The notes under the pieces: model-generated
What the model was told of the DNA's origin: nothing
Database searches by the model: none
Seen by the model: the letters and a program-made list of their open reading frames with translations, nothing else
Shown: positions 27,075 to 36,246 of the stretch, in pieces
How the letters are laid out: every line of letters starts with the position of its first letter
Position numbering within the stretch: position 1 is the stretch's first letter
Translations under genes and position numbers: made by a program
NCBI RefSeq assembly: GCF_900107165.1
Contig: NZ_FNOY01000002.1
Coordinates: forward strand, 44,857-108,856
DNA length: 64,000 nucleotides
Origin: Nitrosomonas halophila
GTDB lineage: Bacteria; Pseudomonadota; Gammaproteobacteria; Burkholderiales; Nitrosomonadaceae
Reading direction: 5' to 3'

Positions 27075-28142
27075 ATGCACTCACTCTCTCCCGACTATCT
27101 CGCCAAACTGCGCTTTGACGCCCAGCAGCTGACGACCCTGCGCGCGCTCGGGGAATACCGGGGCAAGCAGCGGCTTTACGTCGCCCAATCGCCCGAGGTG
27201 CTGAGCGATCTGCGGCAGGTTGCCGTAATCGATTCGACCGAGTCATCCAACCGTCTCGAAGGCGTTGTCGTTCCCACAAGCCGACTGAAATCGCTGGTGC
27301 TCAAGAACGACGCGCCCAAGAGCCGTTCCGAGCAGGAAGTTGCCGGCTATCGCGACGCTCTGGCTTTGATTCACGAAAACGGCGAACAGATGCCTTTCTC
27401 CGAGGGCACGGTGCGCCAGCTGCACAGCATCCTGTACCGCTATCTGCCGCAACCGGGGGGTCACTGGAAGGCCACCAACAACGACATCGTCGAACGGCAT
27501 CCGGACGGGCGCTTGCGCATCCGCTTCCGACCCGTCGCCGCGCATCTCACACCGATGGCGATAGCAGACCTGGTTGCACGCTACCGCGCCGCGCTGGATC
27601 AGCATCTGGCCGATCCACTGGTGCTCGTACCGCTGGCAATCCTCGACTTCCTGTGTATCCATCCCTTCCCAGACGGCAACGGACGCATGGCGCGACTGCT
27701 CACCCTGCAACTGCTCTATCACTTCGACTATGCCGTAGGCCGCTTCATCAGCCTGGAACGCATCTTCGAGGAATCGAAAGAGAGCTACTACGAAACGCTG
27801 GCAGCCAGCTCCAAGAGCTGGCACGAGGCCGCTCACGACAGTACCCCCTGGCTCGACTACTTTTGGGGCGCCTTGCTGCGCGCCTACAAGGAATTTGAGG
27901 AACGGGTAGGCACCCTCACACGCGGACGCGGGGCAAAGGGCAACCGGGTGCGAGCCGAAATCCTCAAGCGCAGCCTGCCGTTCTCGATCTCGGAAATTGA
28001 ACAAGCCTGCCCCGGTATCAGCCGCGACATGGTGCGGCTGGTGCTGCGGGCGATGAAGACCGAAGGGCTGATCGCGCCGACGGGCAAGGGGCGCGGGGCC
28101 AAGTGGATCGGCCTCGACCAAAGACCACCAACACCAGAATAG
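27075..28142 (+). CDS. fic: Fic-family AMP-transferase (class II), third copy
   Basis: 355 residues. Inhibitory motif SNRLEG near 58, catalytic HPFPDGNGRMAR near 195, and a C-terminal winged helix (ISEIEQACPGISRDMVRLVLRAM, in two parts) suited to DNA binding and autoregulation. It belongs to the Fic_N group with the start LAKLRFDAQQLTTLRALGEY. It is complete and separate from the R-M operon, 26 bases before the methylase chimera. Confidence 0.9.
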   Translation: MHSLSPDYLAKLRFDAQQLTTLRALGEYRGKQRLYVAQSPEVLSDLRQVAVIDSTESSNRLEGVVVPTSRLKSLVLKNDAPKSRSEQEVAGYRDALALIHENGEQMPFSEGTVRQLHSILYRYLPQPGGHWKATNNDIVERHPDGRLRIRFRPVAAHLTPMAIADLVARYRAALDQHLADPLVLVPLAILDFLCIHPFPDGNGRMARLLTLQLLYHFDYAVGRFISLERIFEESKESYYETLAASSKSWHEAAHDSTPWLDYFWGALLRAYKEFEERVGTLTRGRGAKGNRVRAEILKRSLPFSISEIEQACPGISRDMVRLVLRAMKTEGLIAPTGKGRGAKWIGLDQRPPTPE

Positions 28143-28167
28143 AATAGAAAAACACTCGGAAACACGA

Positions 28168-28380
28168 ATGCCTACATTGAATTGGATCGGCAAACAAACC
28201 GTCGTCAAACACCACAAAGAAGTGCCATTCCGCCTGCTGGAGCCAGTGTCCAATCTGTCCTGCGGCCCGGAGGATACAGGCAATCTGATCGATTGGAGCC
28301 TTACCCCCGGCCGTTATGTCAGCGTGGCGCCAAAAGAAGAAGAGGGCGAGGATTTCGATTTTGAGGAACTGGGAATATGA
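28168..28380 (+). pseudogene. Chimeric methylase relic: Mod N-terminus joined to HsdM C-terminus
   Basis: 70 residues. The first 44 or so (MPTLNWIGKQTVVKHHKEV, then GPEDTGNLI) match the N-terminus of type III or orphan Mod adenine methylases. The rest (DWSLTPGRYVSVAP, then EDFDFEELGI) matches the end of N6-methylase HsdM subunits. All catalytic motifs are gone. An in-frame deletion between two methylase genes explains it. The stop overlaps RAYT copy 2 by ATGA. Confidence 0.65.
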
Positions 28381-28955
28381 CATACCACCCAGGCAAGCAT
28401 CACCGCCGATCAATCCGTCTGCCTGGTTACGATTATTCACAGAATGGGGCCTATTTCGTCACCCTCTGCACGCATAACAGGCATTGTCTGTGTGGCAAAA
28501 TCGCCGATGGCGCAATGCAGATGAATGATGTGGGGAATATCGTGCGCCAATGTTGGGATGCAATCCCCATCCATTTTCCACGCATAGAGATCGACGAATT
28601 GGTTGTTATGCCAAATCACATCCATGGCATTGTGGTGATCGATGGTAGGGGCACGGCATGCCGTGCCCCTACGGTGGAACGATTCGGGCAGCCGATATCC
28701 GGATCGATTCCAACAGTCATGCGATCATTCAAATCGGCCATGACAAAACGTATCAACGAAATGCACGGCACGCCCGGTGCCCGGTTATGGCAGCGCAATT
28801 ATTGGGAACACATCATCCGCAACGAAGATGAACTGAACCGCATACGGCAATACATCATCGACAACCCCGCGCGGTGGGAGATGGATCGGGAAAATCCCAA
28901 TGCCGCACAACTGGACGTGGCAATCAAGAAGAATTTTGACGAACGGGAGGCATGA
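28377..28955 (+). CDS. REP-associated tyrosine transposase (RAYT), intact copy 2
   Basis: 192 residues, the expected RAYT length. It has the RAYT opening RRSIRLPGYDYSQNGAYF, HUH motif MPNHIHG and a candidate catalytic Tyr in RQYIIDNP. It nicks single-stranded REP hairpins and is thought to spread them. Start and stop overlap its neighbours by ATGA, as if it had been inserted seamlessly between hsdM and hsdS of a former operon. It carries a perfect internal palindrome at 28645-28672. Confidence 0.9.
   Translation: MTYHPGKHHRRSIRLPGYDYSQNGAYFVTLCTHNRHCLCGKIADGAMQMNDVGNIVRQCWDAIPIHFPRIEIDELVVMPNHIHGIVVIDGRGTACRAPTVERFGQPISGSIPTVMRSFKSAMTKRINEMHGTPGARLWQRNYWEHIIRNEDELNRIRQYIIDNPARWEMDRENPNAAQLDVAIKKNFDEREA
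28645..28672. repeat. Perfect 28-bp palindrome inside RAYT copy 2
   Basis: Same sequence and codon position as 25246-25273; the two copies show no change here although the genes differ at scattered sites elsewhere. Confidence 0.95.
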
Positions 28956-29188
28956 GCGGGGCTGCGCAGGACCATCTGGGTCATGCCAAGCGCCTGTCTT
29001 TGAAGTTACCAATACCGGGCATCATCGAGCAGAAGTATAGTGCGGATACCCTCCCCACCTATGAGGATCTAATCGAAAACAACCGGCGGCGTGCAAAGGA
29101 ACGGCTTGAAAAGCGAACTTGCAACACCGGCACCCGCATCTTCGCAGAAACGCCGGCAAGTACCGATCAAGCAAACCCTGTAAAATAG
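28952..29188 (+). pseudogene. Internal fragment of an hsdS gene
   Basis: 78 residues; LKLPIPGIIEQKY followed by LPTYEDLIENNRRRAKERLEK corresponds to the conserved helix between the two recognition domains of HsdS. Relative to copy 1 the junction after the RAYT is deleted by 170 bases across a 7-base repeat AGCGGGG (25563-25569 and 25733-25739). The fragment has no recognition domain. Confidence 0.55.
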
Positions 29189-29288
29189 CGCTCATGGCAT
29201 ATCCTGCGCGCGAGAAACACTGCCGACAAATGCATGTGAATTGCATGGCATGCACCACGAAGAAATATAAAATAGTACATATTCATAA

Positions 29289-30581
29289 ATGAAACTCCTT
29301 CACACCTCCGATTGGCATCTCGGCCGCGCGCTCTATGGCAGAAAGCGGTATGAAGAATTCGAGGCATTTCTGGCCTGGCTGGTGGAGACGATTCAGCAGC
29401 ATGCAATCGATGTCCTGCTGGTGGCAGGCGATGTTTTTGACACCAGCGCCCCGAGCCATCGCGCCCAGGCGCTCTATTACCGCTTCCTGTGCCGGATGGC
29501 TGCTTCATCCTGCCGGCATGTGGTGGTCATCGCCGGCAATCATGATTCGCCCTCGTTTCTCAATGCGCCCAGGGAATTGCTCAAGGCGCTCGATGTTCAC
29601 GTGGTGGGCCATGCGTCGGAGGATCCAGAGGACGAAGTCTGCGTGCTCGCCGATGCGAACGGTGCGCCGGAACTGATCGTCTGCGCCGTGCCCTATTTGC
29701 GCGACCGGGACATCCGCGTGGCGGAAGCCGGCGAGACGATCGAGGACAAGGAACGCAAGCTGATCGATGGCATCCGCGCCCACTATGCCGCCGTCGCTGC
29801 CGTGGCCATGAAAAAACGGGCCGAGATTAATGCCGCCATCCCGATCGTGGCCATGGGCCACCTGTTCACGGCTGGCGGACAAACCGTCGATGGCGATGGG
29901 GTGCGCGAGCTCTATATCGGCTCGTTGGCCCATGTTTCCGCTGGCATCTTTCCTGACGCTTTCGATTACTTGGCGCTCGGCCATCTGCATGTGCCGCAAA
30001 AAGTAGGGGGCTCCGAAACCATGCGTTACAGCGGCTCGCCGCTGCCGATGGGGTTTGACGAAGCCACTCAGCAGAAAAGCGTCGTGATCGTGGATTTTCA
30101 GGCACCCTCCGGTGCGCAAGCGGTGAGCGGCACGCACTCTCTGCCCGAATGCGCGCCGTCTGCGCACCGGCACCCAGCAATCAGCCTGATCGATGTCCCG
30201 GTATTCCAGAAACTCGAGCGCATCCAGGGAGACTGGCCCGATATTTCAAGCCGCATTCTCGAACTGTCGGCCGCCGATTCCCGGACGTGGCTCGAAATTA
30301 TTTACCAAGGCCTGGAGGTCATGGGCGATCTGCGCGTGCGCCTGGATGCCGCCATCGACGGCACCGGCATGGAAATTCTGCGGGTGAAAAACAACCGCAT
30401 CATCGAGCGCGTGCTGGGGCAGATGCATGACCAGCAAACGCTCGATGATCTGAGCACGAACGAGGTATTCGAACGCTGCCTGGCTGCCCATCAGGTGCCC
30501 CCAGCGCAGTGGCCGGCATTGCTGCATGCCCATCAGGAGATACTTGCCTCGCTCGGCGAAGACGATAGGCAGGCGGAATAG
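29289..30581 (+). CDS. sbcD: Exonuclease subunit SbcD
   Basis: 430 residues. The Mre11-type calcineurin-like phosphoesterase has its metal motifs: DWHLG, GDVFD, GNHDSP and GHLHVPQ. With SbcC it opens and degrades hairpins and protein-bound DNA ends during replication and repair. It is the first gene of the pair, and a C-terminal capping domain follows residue 290. The gap to sbcC is 11 bases. It is the first core gene after the island. Confidence 0.95.
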   Translation: MKLLHTSDWHLGRALYGRKRYEEFEAFLAWLVETIQQHAIDVLLVAGDVFDTSAPSHRAQALYYRFLCRMAASSCRHVVVIAGNHDSPSFLNAPRELLKALDVHVVGHASEDPEDEVCVLADANGAPELIVCAVPYLRDRDIRVAEAGETIEDKERKLIDGIRAHYAAVAAVAMKKRAEINAAIPIVAMGHLFTAGGQTVDGDGVRELYIGSLAHVSAGIFPDAFDYLALGHLHVPQKVGGSETMRYSGSPLPMGFDEATQQKSVVIVDFQAPSGAQAVSGTHSLPECAPSAHRHPAISLIDVPVFQKLERIQGDWPDISSRILELSAADSRTWLEIIYQGLEVMGDLRVRLDAAIDGTGMEILRVKNNRIIERVLGQMHDQQTLDDLSTNEVFERCLAAHQVPPAQWPALLHAHQEILASLGEDDRQAE

Positions 30582-30592
30582 CAAGGCGCCCG

Positions 30593-33500
30593 ATGAGAAT
30601 ACTGCAAATACGCTTCAGGAACCTGAATTCGCTGGCCGGCGAATGGACGATCGACCTGACACACCCGGCTTATGCCGCCGATGGTATTTTCGCCATCACC
30701 GGGCCAACCGGGGCTGGGAAAACAACCCTCCTCGATGCCATCTGCCTCGCCCTCTACGGCCGCACGCCCCGCCTCAACAAGATCAACAAAGGCACGAACG
30801 AGATCATGTCCCGCCAGACTGGCGAATGCTTTGCCGAGGTGACGTTTGAAACGCAGACCGGGCGTTTCCGCTCACATTGGAGCCAGCGCCGGGCCAGGAA
30901 AAAGCCGAACGGGGAACTGCAGGTACCGAGGCACGAGCTGGCCAATGCCGATTCGGGTGAGATTTTCGAGACCAAGCTCAGAGGCGTGGCCGAACAGATC
31001 GAGGCCGCCATCGGCATGGATTTTGAGCGTTTCACCCGTTCCATGCTGCTGGCCCAGGGCGGCTTCGCCGCCTTCCTGCAAGCGGCGCCCGACGAGCGCG
31101 CGCCGATCCTGGAACAGATCACCGGCACCGAGATCTACAGCCAAATCTCCATGCGCGTTCACGAGCGCCGCGCCGAGGAACACAAACAGCTCGACAGATT
31201 GCGGGCCGAGCTGGCGGGCATGCAGCCGCTGGCTCCGGAAATGGCACAGCAACTGGCAGCCAGCCTGGAGCAGAAGGGTCAGCAGGAGGCGGCACTCACA
31301 CAGCAGCTTCACCAAAAAACCCAGGCCGTCGCATGGATCGAAGGCATGGACCGCCTGCAAGCCGAGTTGAAGGTGCTTGGCCAGGCCAGGACCGCATGGC
31401 AGGCCAGGGTTGAAGCCTTTGCGTCCCAACAGGAACGGCTGCGGCTGGCCAACCAGGCACTCGAACTTTCCGCCGAGCATGCGGCATTGACTGCCACCCG
31501 CAAGGCACAAAACGCAGACCAGGCCTTGCTCGGTGAATGCCAGCAAGCCCTGGCCGGCCACACCACGGCCGCCGGGCTGGCGGAAGCGGCCATGAAAACC
31601 GCTGCTGAACAACTCTCGGCCAGAAAAGCGGCCCAGCAAGCGGCGCTGCCCGTCATCCGCAAGGTGCGCGAGCTGGATCTGAAAATCACCGAGAAAAATG
31701 CCCCCATCAAAGCAGCGCGTGAGTCCATCACGGCGCTTGTGTCCGTTCTTGAAACCCTTCGGGCAAAGCAGGCCGGCGATGCACAGGCGCTGCACGATCA
31801 GCGCAAGGCCTGCGAAGCGCTGCAGAGCCTGCTCACGGCATCCCAGGCGGATGAAAAGCTGGTGGAGCATCTCGCCGGGTTGCGCAGCCGGTTCGATGCG
31901 TTGAAAGCGCTTTCCGGGCAGCTGGCGAGCAAACAGCAGGAGGCAACCCAGGCGCAAGCCCAGCGCAAGGAAGCCATAACTATCTGGCAGGCACAGACGC
32001 GCGGCCTCGACACGGCACAACGCGCGTTGCAGGAAAGCCAGGCGGCACTGGCTGGAAAGCAATCCGCGCTTCTGAAAATCCTGGACGGACAGGCGGTCGC
32101 CGCATGGCGGAAGCACCAGTCGGCACTGACAGCGCAACAAGACCTGATCGGCAAAACGCTTGCGGCTGCCGAATCCGTGGAGAAATCGAAGCAGGCCAGC
32201 AGCCAGCTTGACAACCGGCAAGCCGCGCTCAAACAGGAGGCCGCAGCCCTGAAGCAGATGCTCGCGCACCAAAGCGAAAAGCAGGCCGCGCTTGAAAAGG
32301 AAGTGGGGCTGCTTGAAACCCAGCTGACACTGCTCCAACGCATCGAGGCGCTCGAACAAGCCCGCAGCCAGCTGCGAGATGGCGAGCCCTGCCCGCTGTG
32401 TGGCGCCCGGGAGCACCCGTTTGCCGAAGGCAATGTGCCCCTCCCGGATGAGACCCAGCAACGTCTCGCCGCGGCAAGAAGCGAACTCAAGGCGGGAACG
32501 GAGGAGATCTCCGGCTCAAGGATCAGGCTGGCGCAGGTGGACAAGGATCTCGAGCAAACGGCCTGCGCCCAGCAGGAACACGCCGTAAAAATGCGTGAAG
32601 CCAGCCAAGTGATACATGACCACTGCACCGCATTGGATAGCGGCCCGAAACTGGCAGCCAGCGATCCCGGACTGGCAGAGAAGCTCAAGCAGCTTCAGGC
32701 AGAGAATGGCCGTCAGCTTGCCCAGGCGACCGGCATATTGGAAGCAGCCGATGCCATCGAAACGGAATTGGCCAAACTGCGCGCTGCCGTCGAGAAAGCC
32801 AGGAAGGCTGTGGTGAAACAAGAGCGTGAAGCTCTGGCGGCCGCGCACAAGCAAGAGTTTGCCGAGCAATTACAGCAGCGGCTCGCAAAGGAAGCAGCAG
32901 CATACCAGACCCAGCAGCAAGCATCGCTGGATGGACTGCAGCAAGAGATCAACCGCTACGGGATGACTGCACTCTCTGCCGAAACCATCGATGCGGTCTT
33001 GGCGCAACTAGCCCTGCGGCGTGAGCAGTGGCTCAGCAGAAACAAGCAAAAAGCCGAGCTCGAACAAAAAATCATCACCCTCAAAATACAGCTGGACCAC
33101 CGGGCTGAGCAGATCCTCAAGACCGGCCAGGAAATCAACAAACAACAGGCGCTGCTGGCTGAACTGCTGCGTGATCAGGAGACCCTTCAGCATGAACGGC
33201 AGGCGCTGCTTGGGGACAACAAAACCAGTGAGGAAGAGCAGCGTCTGGCCGATGCGGTTGAATCCGCCGACAGGGGACTGGATAGCGCTCGCCAGAAATT
33301 ATCCGCAGCCCAGCAGGCGCTCAGCCAACTGAAGGCCAAAATCGAGGAACTGGAGACAGCGCTTCGCAACCGGGGAATACAACTGGAATCAGCCGCCGAG
33401 GCTTTCCAGGCGCAGCTGAAATTGGCCGGATTTAGCGGCGAGGACCATTACCGTTCCGCCTGTCTGCCCGAAAGCGAACGCAGGCAGCTGGCCCAGCAGG

Positions 33501-34342
33501 CCCAGAAGCTGTCGGATGAAAACACCGAAATCAGCTCGAAGGAACAAGAAAAAACCCAGATCCTGAAGGCCGAGCAGCAAAGGCAGCTCACCGCAGAGCC
33601 CCTGGATCACCTCAAACAGGCCGTGACAACGCTGACTGCCGCCCAACGGGCGTTGCAGCAGGAAATCGGCGCTATCCGGCAGCAGCTCAAGGACAATGAC
33701 ACCCTGCAGCAACAGCAGCAGGCGCGCCTGCAAGCCATCGAGGCCCAGCAACGCGAATGCACGCGCTGGACGCTGCTGCACGAGCTGATCGGCTCCGCCG
33801 ACGGCAAGAAATACCGCAATTTTGCCCAGGGGCTGACCTTTGAAATGATGGTCGGCCACGCCAACCGCCAGTTGCAGAAAATGACCGATCGCTATTTATT
33901 GATCCGCGACGACACCCAACCGCTGGAGCTGAATGTGATCGACAACTACCAGGCAGGCGAAATCCGGACCACCAAGAATCTGTCCGGTGGCGAAAGCTTT
34001 ATCGTCAGCCTGGCGCTGGCGCTGGGGCTGTCCCACATGGCCAGCAAAAATATCCGGGTGGATTCGCTGTTCCTCGATGAAGGCTTCGGCACCCTGGATG
34101 ATGACGCCCTGGACACCGCGCTGGAAACGCTAGCCGGACTGCAGCAGGATGGCAAACTGATCGGGGTTATCTCGCATGTACCGGCACTCAAGGAGCGGAT
34201 CGGCACCCGGATTCAGGTCATCCCGCAAGCGGGCGGCAGAAGCTGGATAGCGGGGCCCGGTTGCGGGCAAGCTATCCGAGAAGAAGACGGGCCACAGGCA
34301 GACAGCAGGCGCAAGCAAGCCGACAGTGCGGCTGCATCATAA
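30593..34342 (+). CDS. sbcC: Exonuclease subunit SbcC
   Basis: 1249 residues, an SMC-like Rad50 homologue. Walker A GPTGAGKTT at 38-46, a long Gln/Ala-rich coiled coil, the zinc hook CPLC near 598, coiled coil back, then signature LSGGES near 1128 and Walker B LFLDEGFGTLD near 1160. It binds SbcD through the coils next to the head. It is directly relevant to the neighbourhood because SbcCD cuts long palindromes such as those scattered in the island. Confidence 0.95.
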   Translation: MRILQIRFRNLNSLAGEWTIDLTHPAYAADGIFAITGPTGAGKTTLLDAICLALYGRTPRLNKINKGTNEIMSRQTGECFAEVTFETQTGRFRSHWSQRRARKKPNGELQVPRHELANADSGEIFETKLRGVAEQIEAAIGMDFERFTRSMLLAQGGFAAFLQAAPDERAPILEQITGTEIYSQISMRVHERRAEEHKQLDRLRAELAGMQPLAPEMAQQLAASLEQKGQQEAALTQQLHQKTQAVAWIEGMDRLQAELKVLGQARTAWQARVEAFASQQERLRLANQALELSAEHAALTATRKAQNADQALLGECQQALAGHTTAAGLAEAAMKTAAEQLSARKAAQQAALPVIRKVRELDLKITEKNAPIKAARESITALVSVLETLRAKQAGDAQALHDQRKACEALQSLLTASQADEKLVEHLAGLRSRFDALKALSGQLASKQQEATQAQAQRKEAITIWQAQTRGLDTAQRALQESQAALAGKQSALLKILDGQAVAAWRKHQSALTAQQDLIGKTLAAAESVEKSKQASSQLDNRQAALKQEAAALKQMLAHQSEKQAALEKEVGLLETQLTLLQRIEALEQARSQLRDGEPCPLCGAREHPFAEGNVPLPDETQQRLAAARSELKAGTEEISGSRIRLAQVDKDLEQTACAQQEHAVKMREASQVIHDHCTALDSGPKLAASDPGLAEKLKQLQAENGRQLAQATGILEAADAIETELAKLRAAVEKARKAVVKQEREALAAAHKQEFAEQLQQRLAKEAAAYQTQQQASLDGLQQEINRYGMTALSAETIDAVLAQLALRREQWLSRNKQKAELEQKIITLKIQLDHRAEQILKTGQEINKQQALLAELLRDQETLQHERQALLGDNKTSEEEQRLADAVESADRGLDSARQKLSAAQQALSQLKAKIEELETALRNRGIQLESAAEAFQAQLKLAGFSGEDHYRSACLPESERRQLAQQAQKLSDENTEISSKEQEKTQILKAEQQRQLTAEPLDHLKQAVTTLTAAQRALQQEIGAIRQQLKDNDTLQQQQQARLQAIEAQQRECTRWTLLHELIGSADGKKYRNFAQGLTFEMMVGHANRQLQKMTDRYLLIRDDTQPLELNVIDNYQAGEIRTTKNLSGGESFIVSLALALGLSHMASKNIRVDSLFLDEGFGTLDDDALDTALETLAGLQQDGKLIGVISHVPALKERIGTRIQVIPQAGGRSWIAGPGCGQAIREEDGPQADSRRKQADSAAAS

Positions 34343-34392
34343 CCACGGGAGCAAGGCCGCACTACCGGCGCCTTGTCCCGGTGGCATGGTTC

Positions 34393-35892
34393 CTATGAAT
34401 ATTTCCGCCCCAAGTATGCCAGAAAGGGCGCCGGCGACAGATCCTGACCGGTCAACTGCCGGATCAGCTCCTGCGGGAACAGACTTGAACCATGCCGATA
34501 GATGTTTTCTTTCAGCCACGCATGCAGGGTGCTGAAATCCCCACGCGAGATCGCCTCCGGTATGTCCGGATGCGCCTTGAGCGCGGCATCGAAGCACTGC
34601 GCGCTGAAGAGGTTGCCGATCGTATAGCCCTGGAACATGCCACCCACGCTGCCATAAAACCAATGCACATCCTGCAGGCAGCCTTGAGCGTCGGACGCCG
34701 GCCGCACACCGAGATCGGATTCGTAGCGGTCGTTCCAGGCAGCGGGCAGATCCTTGGCCTTGAGCGAACCTTCCAGCAGCTGCGCTTCCAGATCGAAGCG
34801 GATCATGACATGCAGATTGTAGGTCACTTCATCGGCCTCGGTCCGGATCAATGAAGGCTGCACGCGATTGATGCCGCGATGGAATTCATCCAGCGAGACA
34901 TCCTGCAGCGCATCGGCAAAATGGGCCTGCAGGTGAGGATAAAAATATGTCCAGAATTCACGCGAGCGGCCCACCAGATTCTCCCACAACCGGCTCTGGC
35001 TCTCGTGAATGCCGGCGGAAACGCCGTAACCCAGAATGGTTCCCTCCAGACCCGGGGCAATGCCCAGCTCGTAAAAGGCATGGCCGGACTCGTGAATGGT
35101 GCTGAAAAGCCCATCACAAAGATTGGTCTCGTCAACCCGGGTCGTAATGCGGACATCCCCGGCGCCCAGCTTGGTCATGAACGGGTGATAGGTCAGATCC
35201 TGGCGCCCGCGATTGAAATCATAGCCGAGATGCCTGGCCAGCCAGTTCAGAAATTCCATTTGCCGCGGCTTGGAATAGACCCGCGACAGAAAATCGGTCC
35301 GCGGCTGTTCACGAGACGACAATTCCTTCACCAAGGGCACCAACTCCCGCCGCAGCGCGGCAAACAGCGTCCTGAGGCCCGCAGTCGTCATGCCGGGGTC
35401 GGCATCTTCGATATGCGGGTCCATCGGGTGAACCCAGGCAGTCTCGCCCGAATTGAAATAATCCGAGACCGCCCGTGAATACATGACCGTTTTTTCCAGA
35501 AAGGGGGCCACGGCGTTGAAATCATTCGCCTTGCGCGCATGCACCCAGACATCATAAGTTTCCGTCATATGATGAAGAAATTCGGCCTTGAAAGCAGGCG
35601 GTATTTTCGAGGCGCGGGCAAACTGCCGCTGTGCCAGGCGCAGGAATGCCCGATCCTCGGCCGCCAAGGTTGCAGCGGGCAATCCCGATGCGGTCTCCAG
35701 CAACTCGCCGACAGCCGGTTCGATCAGTTTCTCATGGGCGATCTTCTCGACCGCGGCAATCATACGGCCGCGCGACCCTGTCCCATCCTGGGGCATATGG
35801 GTGGACATATCCCAATGAAGCACGGACACTGTCCGCCGCAAATCATCAAGTTCGGCAAAACGGGCCTTCAAAGACTGGAGAGCGGGGTGCAT
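34393..35892 (-). CDS. Carboxypeptidase Taq-type metallopeptidase (M32)
   Basis: 499 residues starting at MHPALQSLKARFAELDDLRR; the upstream in-frame extension to 36024 lacks family character. The HExxH motif is present as IHESGHAFYELG near 265, with the M32 blocks LHWDMSTHMPQDG, DVRITTR and GYGVSAGIHESQSRLWEN. It is a cytoplasmic zinc (or cobalt) carboxypeptidase that trims C-terminal residues. It is convergent with sbcC. Confidence 0.93.
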   Translation of the reverse strand: MHPALQSLKARFAELDDLRRTVSVLHWDMSTHMPQDGTGSRGRMIAAVEKIAHEKLIEPAVGELLETASGLPAATLAAEDRAFLRLAQRQFARASKIPPAFKAEFLHHMTETYDVWVHARKANDFNAVAPFLEKTVMYSRAVSDYFNSGETAWVHPMDPHIEDADPGMTTAGLRTLFAALRRELVPLVKELSSREQPRTDFLSRVYSKPRQMEFLNWLARHLGYDFNRGRQDLTYHPFMTKLGAGDVRITTRVDETNLCDGLFSTIHESGHAFYELGIAPGLEGTILGYGVSAGIHESQSRLWENLVGRSREFWTYFYPHLQAHFADALQDVSLDEFHRGINRVQPSLIRTEADEVTYNLHVMIRFDLEAQLLEGSLKAKDLPAAWNDRYESDLGVRPASDAQGCLQDVHWFYGSVGGMFQGYTIGNLFSAQCFDAALKAHPDIPEAISRGDFSTLHAWLKENIYRHGSSLFPQELIRQLTGQDLSPAPFLAYLGRKYS

Positions 35893-36246
35893 AAAAGCAT
35901 GGTCCTTTTGAAATATGGGAATAGAGGGAAAGGAAAAAGTATAAGAAAGCCAGGAGTGTGTCAAACCGAGGCGGCAAATACCCAGATCCGAGCACCTTCC
36001 CGCCCCAGGCTGTTGCCAACCCAACTAAAATAGCTAACCGAAGATTGCTCAAACACTCATCGGCCATTGTCGCCGGGACTCTTTCGGCAGTAGCAGGGTT
36101 ACAATCAGCGATTGTCTACCCCCCGATCAGCAACAACGGCCGATCGGTTTTGATGATGGTGTTCAGCCTATGCGCATCCGGCGTGCGCTGATAGGCGCCA
36201 TCGCAAGCCGCCTGCGATCACCCCTGATAAATTTGGAGAAGCTTTT
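35893..36246. other. Divergent intergenic region without a gene
   Basis: 354 bases between the start of the M32 gene and msrB. It must hold two promoters. A short inverted repeat CAATC-AGC-GATTG lies near 36101-36116. A weak ribosome site GGAGAAG precedes the msrB start. Nothing else is supported. Confidence 0.5.

Noticed and set aside
26786..27118. 110-residue plus-strand frame
   Set aside because: Runs through the fic3 promoter array into the fic3 coding region in a different frame; no domain seen.
30872..32461. 529-residue open frame on the minus strand
   Set aside because: Antisense to sbcC; no family motifs.
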